Assembly (NCBI GenBank): GCA_025963875.1
Contig: JAOPZY010000188.1
Span: forward strand, 1-35,637
Direction: 5' to 3'
DNA from: Actinomycetota bacterium
GTDB taxonomy: Bacteria > Actinomycetota > CADDZG01 > JAHWKV01 > JAOPZY01
DNA length: 35,637 nt
Shown in pieces: positions 6,776 to 14,132 of this stretch; the stretch's first letter is position 1; the number at the start of each line of letters is the position of its first letter. The notes beneath the pieces were generated by a model. The model ran no database searches. It was given only the letters and a program-made list of their open reading frames with translations, and was not told the origin of the DNA. A program made the translations under genes and the position numbers.

Positions 6776-8263
6776 ATGCAGCTGGGCCTCGTGTCTCGTC
6801 TCGCGTTCAAGCCGATGTCCAAATTGCTTCTGGTCGCCACCGTGGCCTCGCAAACCGCGCTGTTCGCCGTAGCCGCCGTCCCCGCGGGCGCCGCGCCTGC
6901 GGCAGCGACGGGCACCATCACCGAGTTCCGGCCGGCGGGGATCTCCCAGACGGCGACCAGCGACCCCCTCGGCATCACGAGCGGCCCCGACGGCAACCTC
7001 TGGTTCACCGACGCCGGCGCCAGCACGATCGCCAAGATCAGCCCGAGCGGCTCGGGCCTGGCCGAGTTCAAGACCAACACCGGGGCAGCCTCGCCGGTCG
7101 CCATCACCAAGGGCCCGGACGGCCGGATCTGGTTCACGGAGCTGTCGGGCAGCGTCAACCAGGTGGGCCGCTCCACCACGACCGGCACGCAGAACGAGTT
7201 CGGCATCAACAAGGCCAGCGCCCTGCCCACCAGCATCGTGACCGGCCCCGACGGCCACATGTGGTTCACCGACTTCGGCAACGGCACCATCGGGACCATT
7301 GACCCCAACGCGGCCCCCGGGACGGTCGCCACCACGTTCCCGATCACCGTCCCGACCCTCATGCCCGACTCCATCGCCTCCGGTCCCAACGGCAACCTCT
7401 GGTTCACGGAGCAGGGCGTCAACGGCGGCAAGATCGGCGAGATGACGACGGCAGGGGTCCAGGTCAGCGACACCCAGGCGGCGAGCGGCACGGGCGCCGG
7501 GATCGCCGGCATCACGGTCGGTCCCGACGGCAACCTCTGGTTCACCGAGCAGAACCACGGCCGGATCGGCAGAATGACGCCCACCCACGTCGTGACCGAG
7601 TTCGCGCCGCTCCCGGGCCAGGGCGCACCCACCGCCATCACCGCCGGCTCCGACGGTGCCCTGTGGTTCGTCGACCAGGGCAACAGCGCCATCGGCCGCA
7701 TCACCACCAGCGGGTCGGTCACGGAGTTCTCGGTCCCGACGCCGAACGCGTTCTCGCCCAACGTGCAGCCCACGGGCATCACGTCCGGCCCGGACGGCAA
7801 CATCTGGTTCACCGAGCAGGACACCAAGGCCGCCATCGGGCGACTCATCGTCGCCACCCCGGCACCGGGCACGGTGACCGTCAGCCCCTCGAACGTCGCC
7901 TTCGGCAACGAGAAGGTCGGCACCTCCGGCCCGGCGATCCCCGTCACGCTCAACAACGGCACCACGGCGCCGGTCAGCGTGAGGTCTGTAGCCGTCAGCG
8001 GCGCGAACGCCGGTGACTTCCAGCTCTCGGGCGACTCGTGCTTGGGGGCCAACGTGGCCGGCGGATCGAGCTGCAAGGTGAACGTCACCTTCCACCCGAC
8101 CTCGGCTGGTCCCCGCAGCGCCACCTTGACCTTCAGCGACACCGCCGGCTCGCAGACTGCGTTGCTCATGGGCCAGGGCACGGGCCCGAGCCCCAGCCCC
8201 TGCGACATGAGCCTGCTCAGCATCCTGCTCCGGCTGCTGGGTCTGCTTCCCCCCTGCAAGTAG
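6776..8263 (+). CDS. Secreted Vgb-like beta-propeller protein with Ig-like C-terminal domain
   Basis: A 495-residue exported protein. Residues 1-45 form a signal peptide ending near AGAAPAA. Residues about 48-365 contain seven or more blades with the motif GPDGN(L/I)WFTE, as in virginiamycin B lyase (Vgb) and related propellers. Residues about 370-470 are a choice-of-anchor-D / ASPM-SPD-2-Hydin-like beta domain (VSPSNVAFGNEKVGTSG...SCKVNVTFHPTSAGPRSATLTFSD). The tail has a short hydrophobic stretch and two cysteines. The ATG has an AAAGGAG site six bases upstream. Lyase activity should not be assumed: many such propellers are structural. Nothing nearby suggests an antibiotic substrate. Confidence 0.82.
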   Translation: MQLGLVSRLAFKPMSKLLLVATVASQTALFAVAAVPAGAAPAAATGTITEFRPAGISQTATSDPLGITSGPDGNLWFTDAGASTIAKISPSGSGLAEFKTNTGAASPVAITKGPDGRIWFTELSGSVNQVGRSTTTGTQNEFGINKASALPTSIVTGPDGHMWFTDFGNGTIGTIDPNAAPGTVATTFPITVPTLMPDSIASGPNGNLWFTEQGVNGGKIGEMTTAGVQVSDTQAASGTGAGIAGITVGPDGNLWFTEQNHGRIGRMTPTHVVTEFAPLPGQGAPTAITAGSDGALWFVDQGNSAIGRITTSGSVTEFSVPTPNAFSPNVQPTGITSGPDGNIWFTEQDTKAAIGRLIVATPAPGTVTVSPSNVAFGNEKVGTSGPAIPVTLNNGTTAPVSVRSVAVSGANAGDFQLSGDSCLGANVAGGSSCKVNVTFHPTSAGPRSATLTFSDTAGSQTALLMGQGTGPSPSPCDMSLLSILLRLLGLLPPCK

Positions 8264-8270
8264 CCTTGTA

Positions 8271-8298
8271 GGCTTGCCGGCCCGAAGGCCGGCAAGCC
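8271..8298 (+). terminator. Stem-loop terminator after the propeller gene
   Basis: GGCTTGCCGGCC and GGCCGGCAAGCC form a perfect 12-base-pair stem around the tetraloop CGAA, starting seven bases after the stop codon. It has no T tract, which is common in high-GC actinobacteria. It separates the propeller gene from the epimerase gene. Confidence 0.72.
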
Positions 8299-8353
8299 CA
8301 GCAGGGCTACGATACGAATCGTCCGGGAGCAGCAACCAACCTCGGAGGTTCTC

Positions 8354-9262
8354 GTGGCGGGTGGCGATGTCGTGGTCGGTGGTGCGAGCGGGCTGATCGG
8401 CTCCGCGCTCGTCGCCACCCTGCAGCAGCGAGGGAGGCAGGTTCGCCGCTTGGTCCGGCCCGGTGCCCAGGGGGGCTCGGACACCATCCCCTGGGACCCG
8501 GCGGCGGGCACGATCGATGCCGAGGCCCTCGAGGGCGTCGGGGCCGTGGTCAACCTGGCAGGCAAGGCCGTCGGCCCCCATCGGTGGACCGAGGCCCACC
8601 GCACCGAGGTGCTCGAGAGCCGGACCCGCTCCACGTCGTTGCTGGCGAAGACCATCGCCGCCCTCGACAACCCGCCGTCGGTCCTCGTCAACGCCTCCGC
8701 CTCGGGCTACTACGGCGACCGTGGCGACGAGATCCTGACCGAGGACGCGCCTCCCGGGAGCGGGTTCCTTGCCGGCGTCTGCCAGGCCTGGGAGGCGGCG
8801 ACCGCACCCGCGTCCGAAGCGGGGATCCGGGTTGCCATGCTCCGCACCGGCCTCGTGCTCGCCTCCAGCGGCGGCGCCCTGGGGGCGATGCTGCCCATCT
8901 TCAAGCTGGGGCTCGGCGGCAAGATCGGATCCGGCACCCAGTGGTGGAGCTGGATCGACCTCGAGGATGAGGTCGGCGCCATCCTGCACCTGATCGATCA
9001 CGACCGGGCATCCGGGCCGTTCAACCTCGCCGCACCGGACCCGGTGACCAATGCCGGCTTCACGGCACTCCTCGCCAAGGCGCTGAGCCGCCCGGCCGCC
9101 CTCACCGTCCCCAAGTTCGTCCTGCGAACCGCCCTGGGCGGCTTCGCCGACGAGGCCTTGCTTGCCTCCCAGCGCCTGTCACCGGTCAAGCTGCTCGACA
9201 GCGGCTACCGGTTCCTCTCGACCGATCTCCTGGGAGCTCTGCAGGTCATGCTCGCCGCCTGA
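8354..9262 (+). CDS. TIGR01777-family NAD(P)-dependent epimerase-like protein
   Basis: A 302-residue short-chain-dehydrogenase-like protein. The Rossmann nucleotide motif VVVGGASGLIGSALV is at residues 6-20, SASGYYGDRGDE with the YYG motif is near residues 115-126, and the family's WWSWIDLEDEVGAILHLI segment is near residues 197-214. The C-terminal region (SRPAALTVPKFVLRTALGGFADEALLASQRLSPVKL) matches the DUF1731 domain of this family. The GTG start has a GGAGG site six bases upstream, and a possible -10 TACGAT lies at 8308-8313. The physiological substrate is not established for the family. Confidence 0.9.
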   Translation: MAGGDVVVGGASGLIGSALVATLQQRGRQVRRLVRPGAQGGSDTIPWDPAAGTIDAEALEGVGAVVNLAGKAVGPHRWTEAHRTEVLESRTRSTSLLAKTIAALDNPPSVLVNASASGYYGDRGDEILTEDAPPGSGFLAGVCQAWEAATAPASEAGIRVAMLRTGLVLASSGGALGAMLPIFKLGLGGKIGSGTQWWSWIDLEDEVGAILHLIDHDRASGPFNLAAPDPVTNAGFTALLAKALSRPAALTVPKFVLRTALGGFADEALLASQRLSPVKLLDSGYRFLSTDLLGALQVMLAA

Positions 9263-9351
9263 CGGAGCCGGTCTGCCGTGGGGGTGCCGCCTTCTTTGCG
9301 AACTACGTTGCGCAATTCACAACATCAGGCACAAAGAACGACGCTCTGTCC

Positions 9352-9357
9352 TAGCAT
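9352..9357 (+). promoter_or_regulatory. -10 box for a leaderless transcript
   Basis: TAGCAT lies exactly six bases before the ATG at 9364, and there is no Shine-Dalgarno sequence. This is the typical spacing for leaderless actinobacterial genes. A matching -35 box is not obvious. Confidence 0.5.
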
Positions 9358-9363
9358 GGGCCC

Positions 9364-9828
9364 ATGCCCGACCCATACCGGGTGCTGACCCAGGCGAGCG
9401 TGGTTGCCCTCGTTGACTGGCCCAGCCCCGACGTCCCGCGCACCCTCGTGCGGGCCGGCTTCGACGTCTACTCCCTCAACCGCTTGCGCGAGACGGCCGC
9501 CTCCTATGCCTGGTATCCGTCGCGCGAGCAGGTGCCCGAGGGGGATGACACCACGGTCTTCGAGCCGGCGGAGGAGGGAGATGGCTACCTCGTCTGCCAC
9601 CCGGCGGTCACGCCTGCGACGGTGGACATCCTGAACGTGTACCGGCCCGCGGACGAGCTTGCGGGTCTTGCTCGCCTCGCCCTGCAGCTGGGAGCCAGGG
9701 CGCTGTGGCTGCAGCCCGGCTCGACGTCTCGGGAGGCCAGAGACATCGCAGAGGCTGGAGGCGCTGCGTTCATGGAGGACATCGATATCGCAGATGCGGT
9801 CCGCTCGGCCCGGATGCCACTCCGGTGA
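9364..9828 (+). CDS. CoA-binding-domain (PF13380-like) protein
   Basis: A 154-residue cytoplasmic protein resembling the stand-alone CoA-binding domain family. The C-terminal half carries the best signature: VDILNVYRPADELAGLARLALQLGARALWLQPGSTSREARDIAEAGG, close to the family's DVFR...ALWLQPG...EAA..A...G pattern. The N-terminus (VVALVDWPSPDVPRTLVRAGFDVYSLN) keeps the Rossmann-like layout but lacks the usual GAS...N glycine-rich turn, so nucleotide or CoA binding may be altered. Its stop is 13 bases from the convergent TetR stop. Confidence 0.68.
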   Translation: MPDPYRVLTQASVVALVDWPSPDVPRTLVRAGFDVYSLNRLRETAASYAWYPSREQVPEGDDTTVFEPAEEGDGYLVCHPAVTPATVDILNVYRPADELAGLARLALQLGARALWLQPGSTSREARDIAEAGGAAFMEDIDIADAVRSARMPLR

Positions 9829-9841
9829 CCGACGGGGACCC

Positions 9842-10396
9842 CTAGCGGCGTGCCCCGACGAGCCCGGCGAAGGCCGCGGCACCGGTCTCCCAGGTCTGGT
9901 CGAGTTCCGAATTCTCTGGGTACCGGCCGTCGATCTCCAGGATGACCATGCCGTGGGCGAACGACCAGAGGGCCTGGGCCAGGTGGGGCTCGCCGGTGAC
10001 GAGGTGGAACGGCTCTCCCACCCACTCCTCCAGCCCGGGGGTCAGGTCCCCCCGGGGAAGGCGCCCGGCAGTCGCCAAGCGGTAGAGGTTGGGCCGGGCG
10101 AGGCTGAACCGCCGGTAGGTCGCCAGCAGGGTGCGGGTGGCGTCGACCGGGTTGTCCCGTCCCTGCAGGGCGGCATGCAACGCGGCGCCGATTTCGCGGA
10201 AGGCCTCCTCGATCAGGGCAACCTCGACGGCCTTCTTGCTTGCAAGATGCTTGTAGAGGGAGGGGGCCCGGATGCCGAGCTCCTCTCCCAGCCTTCGCAT
10301 CGTGAGGGCCTCGGGGCCTTCCCGTTCGAGGAGGAGGCGGGCGGCGGCAACGATCTCGCCGGCCCGCGCCGAACGACCGACCGGATCCGCGATCAC
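9842..10396 (-). CDS. TetR-family transcriptional regulator
   Basis: A 184-residue TetR protein. The helix-turn-helix is at about residues 30-58 (LTMRRLGEELGIRAPSLYKHLASKKAVE), followed by a helical domain with a segment like the WHG / TetR_C_13 group (RPNLYRLATAGRLPRG). The GTG start overlaps the stop of the upstream oxidoreductase gene by four bases (GTGA), so the two are translationally coupled. It probably represses its own operon through the palindrome at 10883-10901. Confidence 0.87.
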   Translation of the reverse strand: MIADPVGRSARAGEIVAAARLLLEREGPEALTMRRLGEELGIRAPSLYKHLASKKAVEVALIEEAFREIGAALHAALQGRDNPVDATRTLLATYRRFSLARPNLYRLATAGRLPRGDLTPGLEEWVGEPFHLVTGEPHLAQALWSFAHGMVILEIDGRYPENSELDQTWETGAAAFAGLVGARR

Positions 10397-10860
10397 GCGG
10401 TCGCAGGGGGGTCGAGCTCGAACACCGGGTGGCGGGGTGCGATAGCCGCGATCTCCTCGGGGCTCGAGTCGGGGCCGACCCCCTCGAAGAACACCCCGAC
10501 CTCGGCCTTCCAGCGTCGCAGGTAGGCCCGGAGGATCTCCGGCTTGTCGCCGTCGCCCACCTCATGGGCGGTCCGGTGCTCACGCCGCCGCCCCAGGAGA
10601 AGGTCGAGGCGCCCACCCGATGCCCGCACGTTGCGCACCCACTCGCCCTCGCCCCGTGGCGAAACGAGGTACTGACGGCCGTCGACGGTCAGCAGGTTGA
10701 CGGGTGTCCGCCGGGGGAGGCCGCTCTTGCGGCCCGTGACCTCGAGGACCCGGCTTCCCCAGACGCTGACCCCCAGCCGGGTGAGCCGGGCCACCAGGCG
10801 GTTGAAGACGTGCTTCGTGAACCATCCGGGTTTCCGGTAATGCCGGGGTGCGTTCTCCAT
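10393..10860 (-). CDS. Nitroreductase/deazaflavin-dependent oxidoreductase-like protein (DUF385)
   Basis: A 155-residue split-barrel protein of the DUF385 / Ddn family, many members of which bind F420. Visible signatures are VLEVTGRKSGLPRRTPVNLL and YLVSPRGEGEWVRNVRASG. A Lys/Arg-rich N-terminus (RKPGWFTKHVFNRLVARL) precedes the core. The ATG at 10860 has a GAGGAG site seven bases upstream. A longer start at 10902 would place the operator palindrome inside the coding region and is less likely. It is the first gene of a two-gene operon with the TetR regulator. The substrate is unknown. Confidence 0.83.
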   Translation of the reverse strand: MENAPRHYRKPGWFTKHVFNRLVARLTRLGVSVWGSRVLEVTGRKSGLPRRTPVNLLTVDGRQYLVSPRGEGEWVRNVRASGGRLDLLLGRRREHRTAHEVGDGDKPEILRAYLRRWKAEVGVFFEGVGPDSSPEEIAAIAPRHPVFELDPPATA

Positions 10861-10882
10861 GACGGCTCCTCGCTCTGCAGGG

Positions 10883-10901
10883 TGGCTAACAGCGTTAGCC
10901 A
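10883..10901. promoter_or_regulatory. TetR-type operator palindrome
   Basis: TGGCTAAC-AGC-GTTAGCCA is a perfect eight-base inverted repeat with a three-base centre, 23 bases upstream of the preferred start of the oxidoreductase-TetR operon. A TTGACA box in the operon's direction lies at 10928-10933; the -10 box is not clear (CAGACT is the best at an acceptable spacing). AT-rich short dyads of this kind are typical TetR-family operators. Confidence 0.6.
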
Positions 10902-11002
10902 TAAGTCTGGGCTCCTGGCCTTTCGCCTGTCAAGGCTCGAGACTTCAAGGAAACCCCCGCCGCCTGTCGATTCCAACGGCCCCCGTTCGTAGTTATGGTG
11001 AA

Positions 11003-11019
11003 GGCGCCGCAGGGGCGCC
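11003..11019 (+). promoter_or_regulatory. GGCGCC hairpin in the YCII leader
   Basis: GGCGCC, GCAGG, GGCGCC forms a six-base-pair hairpin followed by GG, ending 23 bases before the ATG at 11043. It resembles the leader hairpin at 12752-12769 in stem and placement but not in loop sequence. Confidence 0.35.
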
Positions 11020-11042
11020 GGCGAGATGAAGGGAGCATTGCA

Positions 11043-11396
11043 ATGCCCAAGTACGCTGCGCTGATCTACGGCGACATGACGCAGTACGCCAACGTCAGCC
11101 CGGAGGACGGCGCAAAGATGATGAAGGCCTACGAGGACTACACCCAGGCCATCCAGAGCGCCGGCGTCATGGAGGGGGGCGAGGGCCTGCAGCCCACGAA
11201 CACCGCCACGACCGTCCGGGTCCACAACGGGGAGATCTCGACCACCGACGGGCCGTTCGCAGAGACCAAGGAGCAGCTCGGCGGCTTCTACATTCTCAAC
11301 TGCAAGGACCTCGACGAGGCCATCGAGTGGGCCGCCAAGATCCCCGGGGCGAACGGCGGATCCATCGAGGTCCGTCCCGTCATGGAGTACGAGTAA
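11043..11396 (+). CDS. YCII-related (DGPF-domain) protein
   Basis: A 117-residue protein of the YciI-like alpha-beta ferredoxin fold. It begins MPKYAALIYGDMTQY and carries the family motif TTDGPFAETKEQLGGFYIL near residues 61-80, then DLDEAIEWAAKIPGA and EVRPVMEYE. The start has a GAAGGGAG site about nine bases upstream. It lies directly before an ECF42-type sigma factor, the usual genomic partner of DGPF proteins, and the two reading frames overlap. The biochemical role of these proteins is not established. Confidence 0.88.
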   Translation: MPKYAALIYGDMTQYANVSPEDGAKMMKAYEDYTQAIQSAGVMEGGEGLQPTNTATTVRVHNGEISTTDGPFAETKEQLGGFYILNCKDLDEAIEWAAKIPGANGGSIEVRPVMEYE

Positions 11397-12649
11397 GCAT
11401 CGATCCGGCGCAGGGTGTCGTCGACCGCCTGTTCCGCGAAGAACGCGGACGGGCGGTCGCGACGCTCATCCGGCTCACCGGCGACTTCGACCTCGCCGAG
11501 GAGGCCGTCCAGGAGGCGTTCGTCGTCGCGCTGGAGCGCTGGCCCCGCGACGGGCTGCCTCCCAATCCCGGCGCCTGGCTCACGATGACCGCCCGCAACC
11601 GGGCCATCGACCGGCTCCGCCGGGACCGCCGGCTGGCCGAGAAGCGGGAGGCCATCGCCCAGCTCGCCGCCTTGGAGGCCGAGGGCGACGACCAGAAAGA
11701 ACACCCCTTCCCGGATGACCGGCTCCGGCTCATCTTCACCTGCTGCCACCCGGCCCTCGCTCCCGAGGCGCGGGTCGCCCTGACGCTGTGGACGCTCGGC
11801 GGCCTCACCACCGAGGAGATCGCCCGGGCGTTCCTCGTCGGCGAGACGACCATGGCGCAGCGCCTTGTCCGTGCCAAGCGCAAGATCAAGATCGCCGCCA
11901 TTCCGTACCGGGTCCCGCCCGATCACCTCCTCCCCGAGCGGCTCCGTTCCGTCCTCTCGGTCCTCTACCTCGTGTTCAACGAGGGCTATGCGGCCACCAG
12001 CGGCGACGCCCTCGTCCGCCGGGATCTCTGCGCCGAGGCCATCCGCCTCACCCGGGTCCTGGCCGGGCTGATGCCGGCGGAGCCCGAGGTGATGAGCCTG
12101 CTCGCCCTCATGCTGCTGCACGACGCACGCCGTGCCGCCCGTCTTTCGGAGGCGGGGGACCTCGTGCTGCTCGAGGACCAGGACCGGGGCCGGTGGGACC
12201 ACGCCGAGATCGAGGAGGGGGTGGCCCTGATCGGGCAGTCGGCCCGGACCGGCCACCGGGGCATCTACCACCTCCAGGCGGCGATCGCCGCCGAACACGG
12301 CCGGGCACCGAGGGCCGAGGACACCGACTGGCGCCGCATCGCCGCCCTCTACCAGGAGCTCGCCCGCGCCATCCCCTCCCTCGTGGTCGAGCTGAACCGA
12401 GCCGTGGCGGTCGCCATGGCCGAGGGGCCGGCTGCCGGGCTGGCGCTCATCACCCCCCTGGAGGCCGACCTTGCGCGGTACCACCACTTCCACGCCGCCC
12501 GGGCCGACCTGTTGCGGCGCCTCGGCCGCCTGGACGAGGCGGCGGCAGCCTACGAGCGGGCCCTCGGCCTCACCGCCAACGCCGTCGAGCGCCGTTTCCT
12601 GCGCCGCCGCCTTGCCGAGGTCCGTGCCCACTGTACCGAGGCACCGTGA
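11327..12649 (+). CDS. ECF42-type RNA polymerase sigma factor with C-terminal TPR-like extension
   Basis: A sigma factor of up to 440 residues, about twice the usual ECF size. Region 2 is near residues 38-95 (TGDFDLAEEAVQEAFVVALERW, PNPGAWLTMTARNRAIDRLRRDR). Region 4 is near residues 150-190 (LGGLTTEEIARAFLVGETTMAQRLVRAKRKI). The rest (YLVFNEGYAATSG, LCAEAIRLTRVLAGLMP, AEHGRAPRAEDTDWRRIAALYQ) is the DUF6596/TPR-like extension of ECF42. No anti-sigma factor is adjacent, as is usual for the group. The only canonical start before the conserved region is GTG 11327, giving a 70-base overlap with the YCII gene; homology begins only near codon 25, so the true start is uncertain. Confidence 0.9.
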   Translation: MGRQDPRGERRIHRGPSRHGVRVSIDPAQGVVDRLFREERGRAVATLIRLTGDFDLAEEAVQEAFVVALERWPRDGLPPNPGAWLTMTARNRAIDRLRRDRRLAEKREAIAQLAALEAEGDDQKEHPFPDDRLRLIFTCCHPALAPEARVALTLWTLGGLTTEEIARAFLVGETTMAQRLVRAKRKIKIAAIPYRVPPDHLLPERLRSVLSVLYLVFNEGYAATSGDALVRRDLCAEAIRLTRVLAGLMPAEPEVMSLLALMLLHDARRAARLSEAGDLVLLEDQDRGRWDHAEIEEGVALIGQSARTGHRGIYHLQAAIAAEHGRAPRAEDTDWRRIAALYQELARAIPSLVVELNRAVAVAMAEGPAAGLALITPLEADLARYHHFHAARADLLRRLGRLDEAAAAYERALGLTANAVERRFLRRRLAEVRAHCTEAP

Positions 12650-12700
12650 CCATCGCCGCATCGTGGCCGCCGGGGCGGCAGGCTGGCGGGCAGACCCTTC

Positions 12701-12727
12701 TGCTGCCATCATTTACCAAGGGCAGCA
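12701..12727 (+). terminator. Stem-loop after the sigma-factor gene
   Basis: TGCTGCC (12701-12707) pairs with GGCAGCA (12721-12727) over a 13-base AT-rich loop, about 50 bases past the sigma-factor stop. It may be a weak terminator or part of the leader of the next gene. Confidence 0.35.
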
Positions 12728-12749
12728 ATCGGGCGGAGCGGAACGCACC

Positions 12750-12774
12750 GAGGCGCCCCTCAAGGCGCCGGATA
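12750..12774 (+). repeat. 25-base leader hairpin repeat, copy 1
   Basis: This 25-base stretch begins GAGGCGCC, has the loop CCTCAA, and ends GGCGCCGGATA. It folds into a GGCGCC/GGCGCC hairpin and is identical, in opposite genome orientation, to 24028-24052. Weaker similarity extends about ten bases upstream (GAAC near the 5' side of both). It ends exactly 18 bases before the ATG at 12793. Confidence 0.75.
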
Positions 12775-12792
12775 AGAACAATGGGAGGTTGT

Positions 12793-13220
12793 ATGGACCT
12801 GAGCAAGCTGAGTCGTGGGATCGCATCGTCGTCATCACCGGCGCTTTGCTGGTGATCGACTTGTTGTTCCTGCCGTGGATCTCTGTCAGCCTGCCGTTTA
12901 TCGGCACGGTGAGCAACACGGGAATCTCCGCGCCAAATGGCTTCCTGGGCTTCCTGGCGGCGTTGGTGACGGCGGCCATGGTTGCCCAGATCCTCGTGTC
13001 GAAGTTCACGTCCGCGAGGTTGCCGGACCTGCCGGTCCCGTGGCCACGCGCCCACATGCTCGGCGGCGTCGTCGTGCTGGCGCTGCTCGTCCTGAAGCTG
13101 GTCCTCCACACTAGCCTGCTCGGCTTCGGCGCCTACCTCGGCATCCTCTGCGCCGCCGGCCTGGCCTTCGGGGGCTACACGGTGAACCAGGAGTCGACCC
13201 GGGCGGGCACGACGGGATAG
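12793..13220 (+). pseudogene. Small multi-pass membrane protein gene with a one-base frameshift
   Basis: The ATG at 12793 has a GGAGG site four bases upstream and encodes MDLSKLSRG, then hits a stop after 20 codons. The next frame, entered at base 12819, reads DRIVVITGALLVIDLLFLPW and continues for about 134 codons to 13220 with four hydrophobic segments and a loop TSARLPDLPVPWPRAHML. Adding one G to the GGG at 12817-12819 joins these into a single protein of about 142 residues starting MDLSKLSRGDRIVV, which fits a family of small actinobacterial membrane proteins I recall as beginning MDLSKL. The frame without the ATG has only a TTG directly abutting the ribosome site. It is either a recent frameshift or a sequencing error. 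Function unknown. Confidence 0.7.
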
Positions 13221-13223
13221 CGG

Positions 13224-14039
13224 CTACTGGCCGCTGAGAACAACCTCATCGGCCCACACCGTCAGGCCCTTGAACTCCACGGGCCCGTAGGCCGTCACCA
13301 TCGCCACGTCCACGGCGTCGCGGCCGTGGCCGATGACCACCCGCCCGATCCTGGGAACGTTGACCCGGGCGTCGAACGTCCACCAGCGGCCCTCGAGGTA
13401 GGCCTCGAACCAGGCGCAGAAGTCCATGGGCTCGTCCGGCGGGGTGACGGCGATGTCGGGGATATAGCCGCACACGTACCGGGCCGGGATGTTGAGAGCC
13501 CGGCAGAAGGTGATGGCGAGGTGGGCGAAGTCCCGGCAGACGCCGGTGCCGCGCTCGTAGGCGTCGAGGGCCGTCGTCGTGGCGGTGCTGGCCCCGTAGC
13601 CGAAGGTGAGGTGGTTGTTCACCCAGTCGCAGATCGCCTGGACCTGCTGCCACCCGGGCTCGACGTTGCCGAACAGCTTCCAGGCCCGGTCGCTCAGCAG
13701 CTCCGACAGGCAGAACCGGCTCGGCAGCAGGTAGAGAAGCGCGTCGGAGGGAAGGTCCTCAACCGGAATCCGCTCGGCCCCCTTGTCGGCCTCGTCATAC
13801 GTCGGAGGGACCTCGACGGTGGCGTCGTAGCGGACGCGGGACGGGCCCTTCGGCAGCGTCATGCGGTCGCAGAGGTTGCCGAAGGAGTCGCGGTAGGCGG
13901 AGATCTCGACGTTCGGCGTGGTCTCCCAGGACTGGGTCAGCACTCGGTGGGGGCCATCGGGACGGGGTCGCACCTGCCAGACCGTGGGCGTCGGGAAAGC
14001 CGACTCGTACCGGAACTCACACCCCACGTGCACCTGCAT
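13224..14039 (-). CDS. Transglutaminase-like family protein
   Basis: A 271-residue protein with an N-terminal beta domain (about 1-110) and a papain-like transglutaminase core. The catalytic-cysteine motif RGTGVCRDFAHLAITFCRALNIPARYVCGYIP is near residues 162-193. The later motif reads DFCAWFEAYLEGRWWTFDAR, followed by RIGRVVIGHGRDAVDVA. The usual catalytic His before AW is replaced here by Cys, so activity may differ. I chose ATG 14039, with GGAGG about 12 bases upstream; a TTG seven codons earlier overlaps the ribosome site. It has no signal peptide. Role unknown; relatives are annotated as proteases or amidohydrolases. Confidence 0.86.
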   Translation of the reverse strand: MQVHVGCEFRYESAFPTPTVWQVRPRPDGPHRVLTQSWETTPNVEISAYRDSFGNLCDRMTLPKGPSRVRYDATVEVPPTYDEADKGAERIPVEDLPSDALLYLLPSRFCLSELLSDRAWKLFGNVEPGWQQVQAICDWVNNHLTFGYGASTATTTALDAYERGTGVCRDFAHLAITFCRALNIPARYVCGYIPDIAVTPPDEPMDFCAWFEAYLEGRWWTFDARVNVPRIGRVVIGHGRDAVDVAMVTAYGPVEFKGLTVWADEVVLSGQ

Positions 14040-14120
14040 GCTGGTAGCTTCCCTCCCCAACGTTAAGACAGGGTTACGATCCTGTTAATCCACGCCTATC
14101 GCATGCTCCTTACGGCCTGG

Positions 14121-14126
14121 TAGCTT
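14121..14126 (+). promoter_or_regulatory. -10 box for a leaderless transcript
   Basis: TAGCTT lies six bases before the GTG at 14133, with no ribosome site. The 93-base gap to the divergent transglutaminase gene also contains an imperfect dyad, TTAAGACAGG...TCCTGTTAA (about 14064-14088), which may be an operator, and a TTAACA box for the minus strand. Confidence 0.45.
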
Positions 14127-14132
14127 CACCCC

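Noticed and set aside
6584-9001. Long minus-strand frames of 660-805 codons opposite the propeller and epimerase genes.
   Set aside because: They are antisense to well-supported genes with signal peptide and family motifs, and have low-complexity composition.
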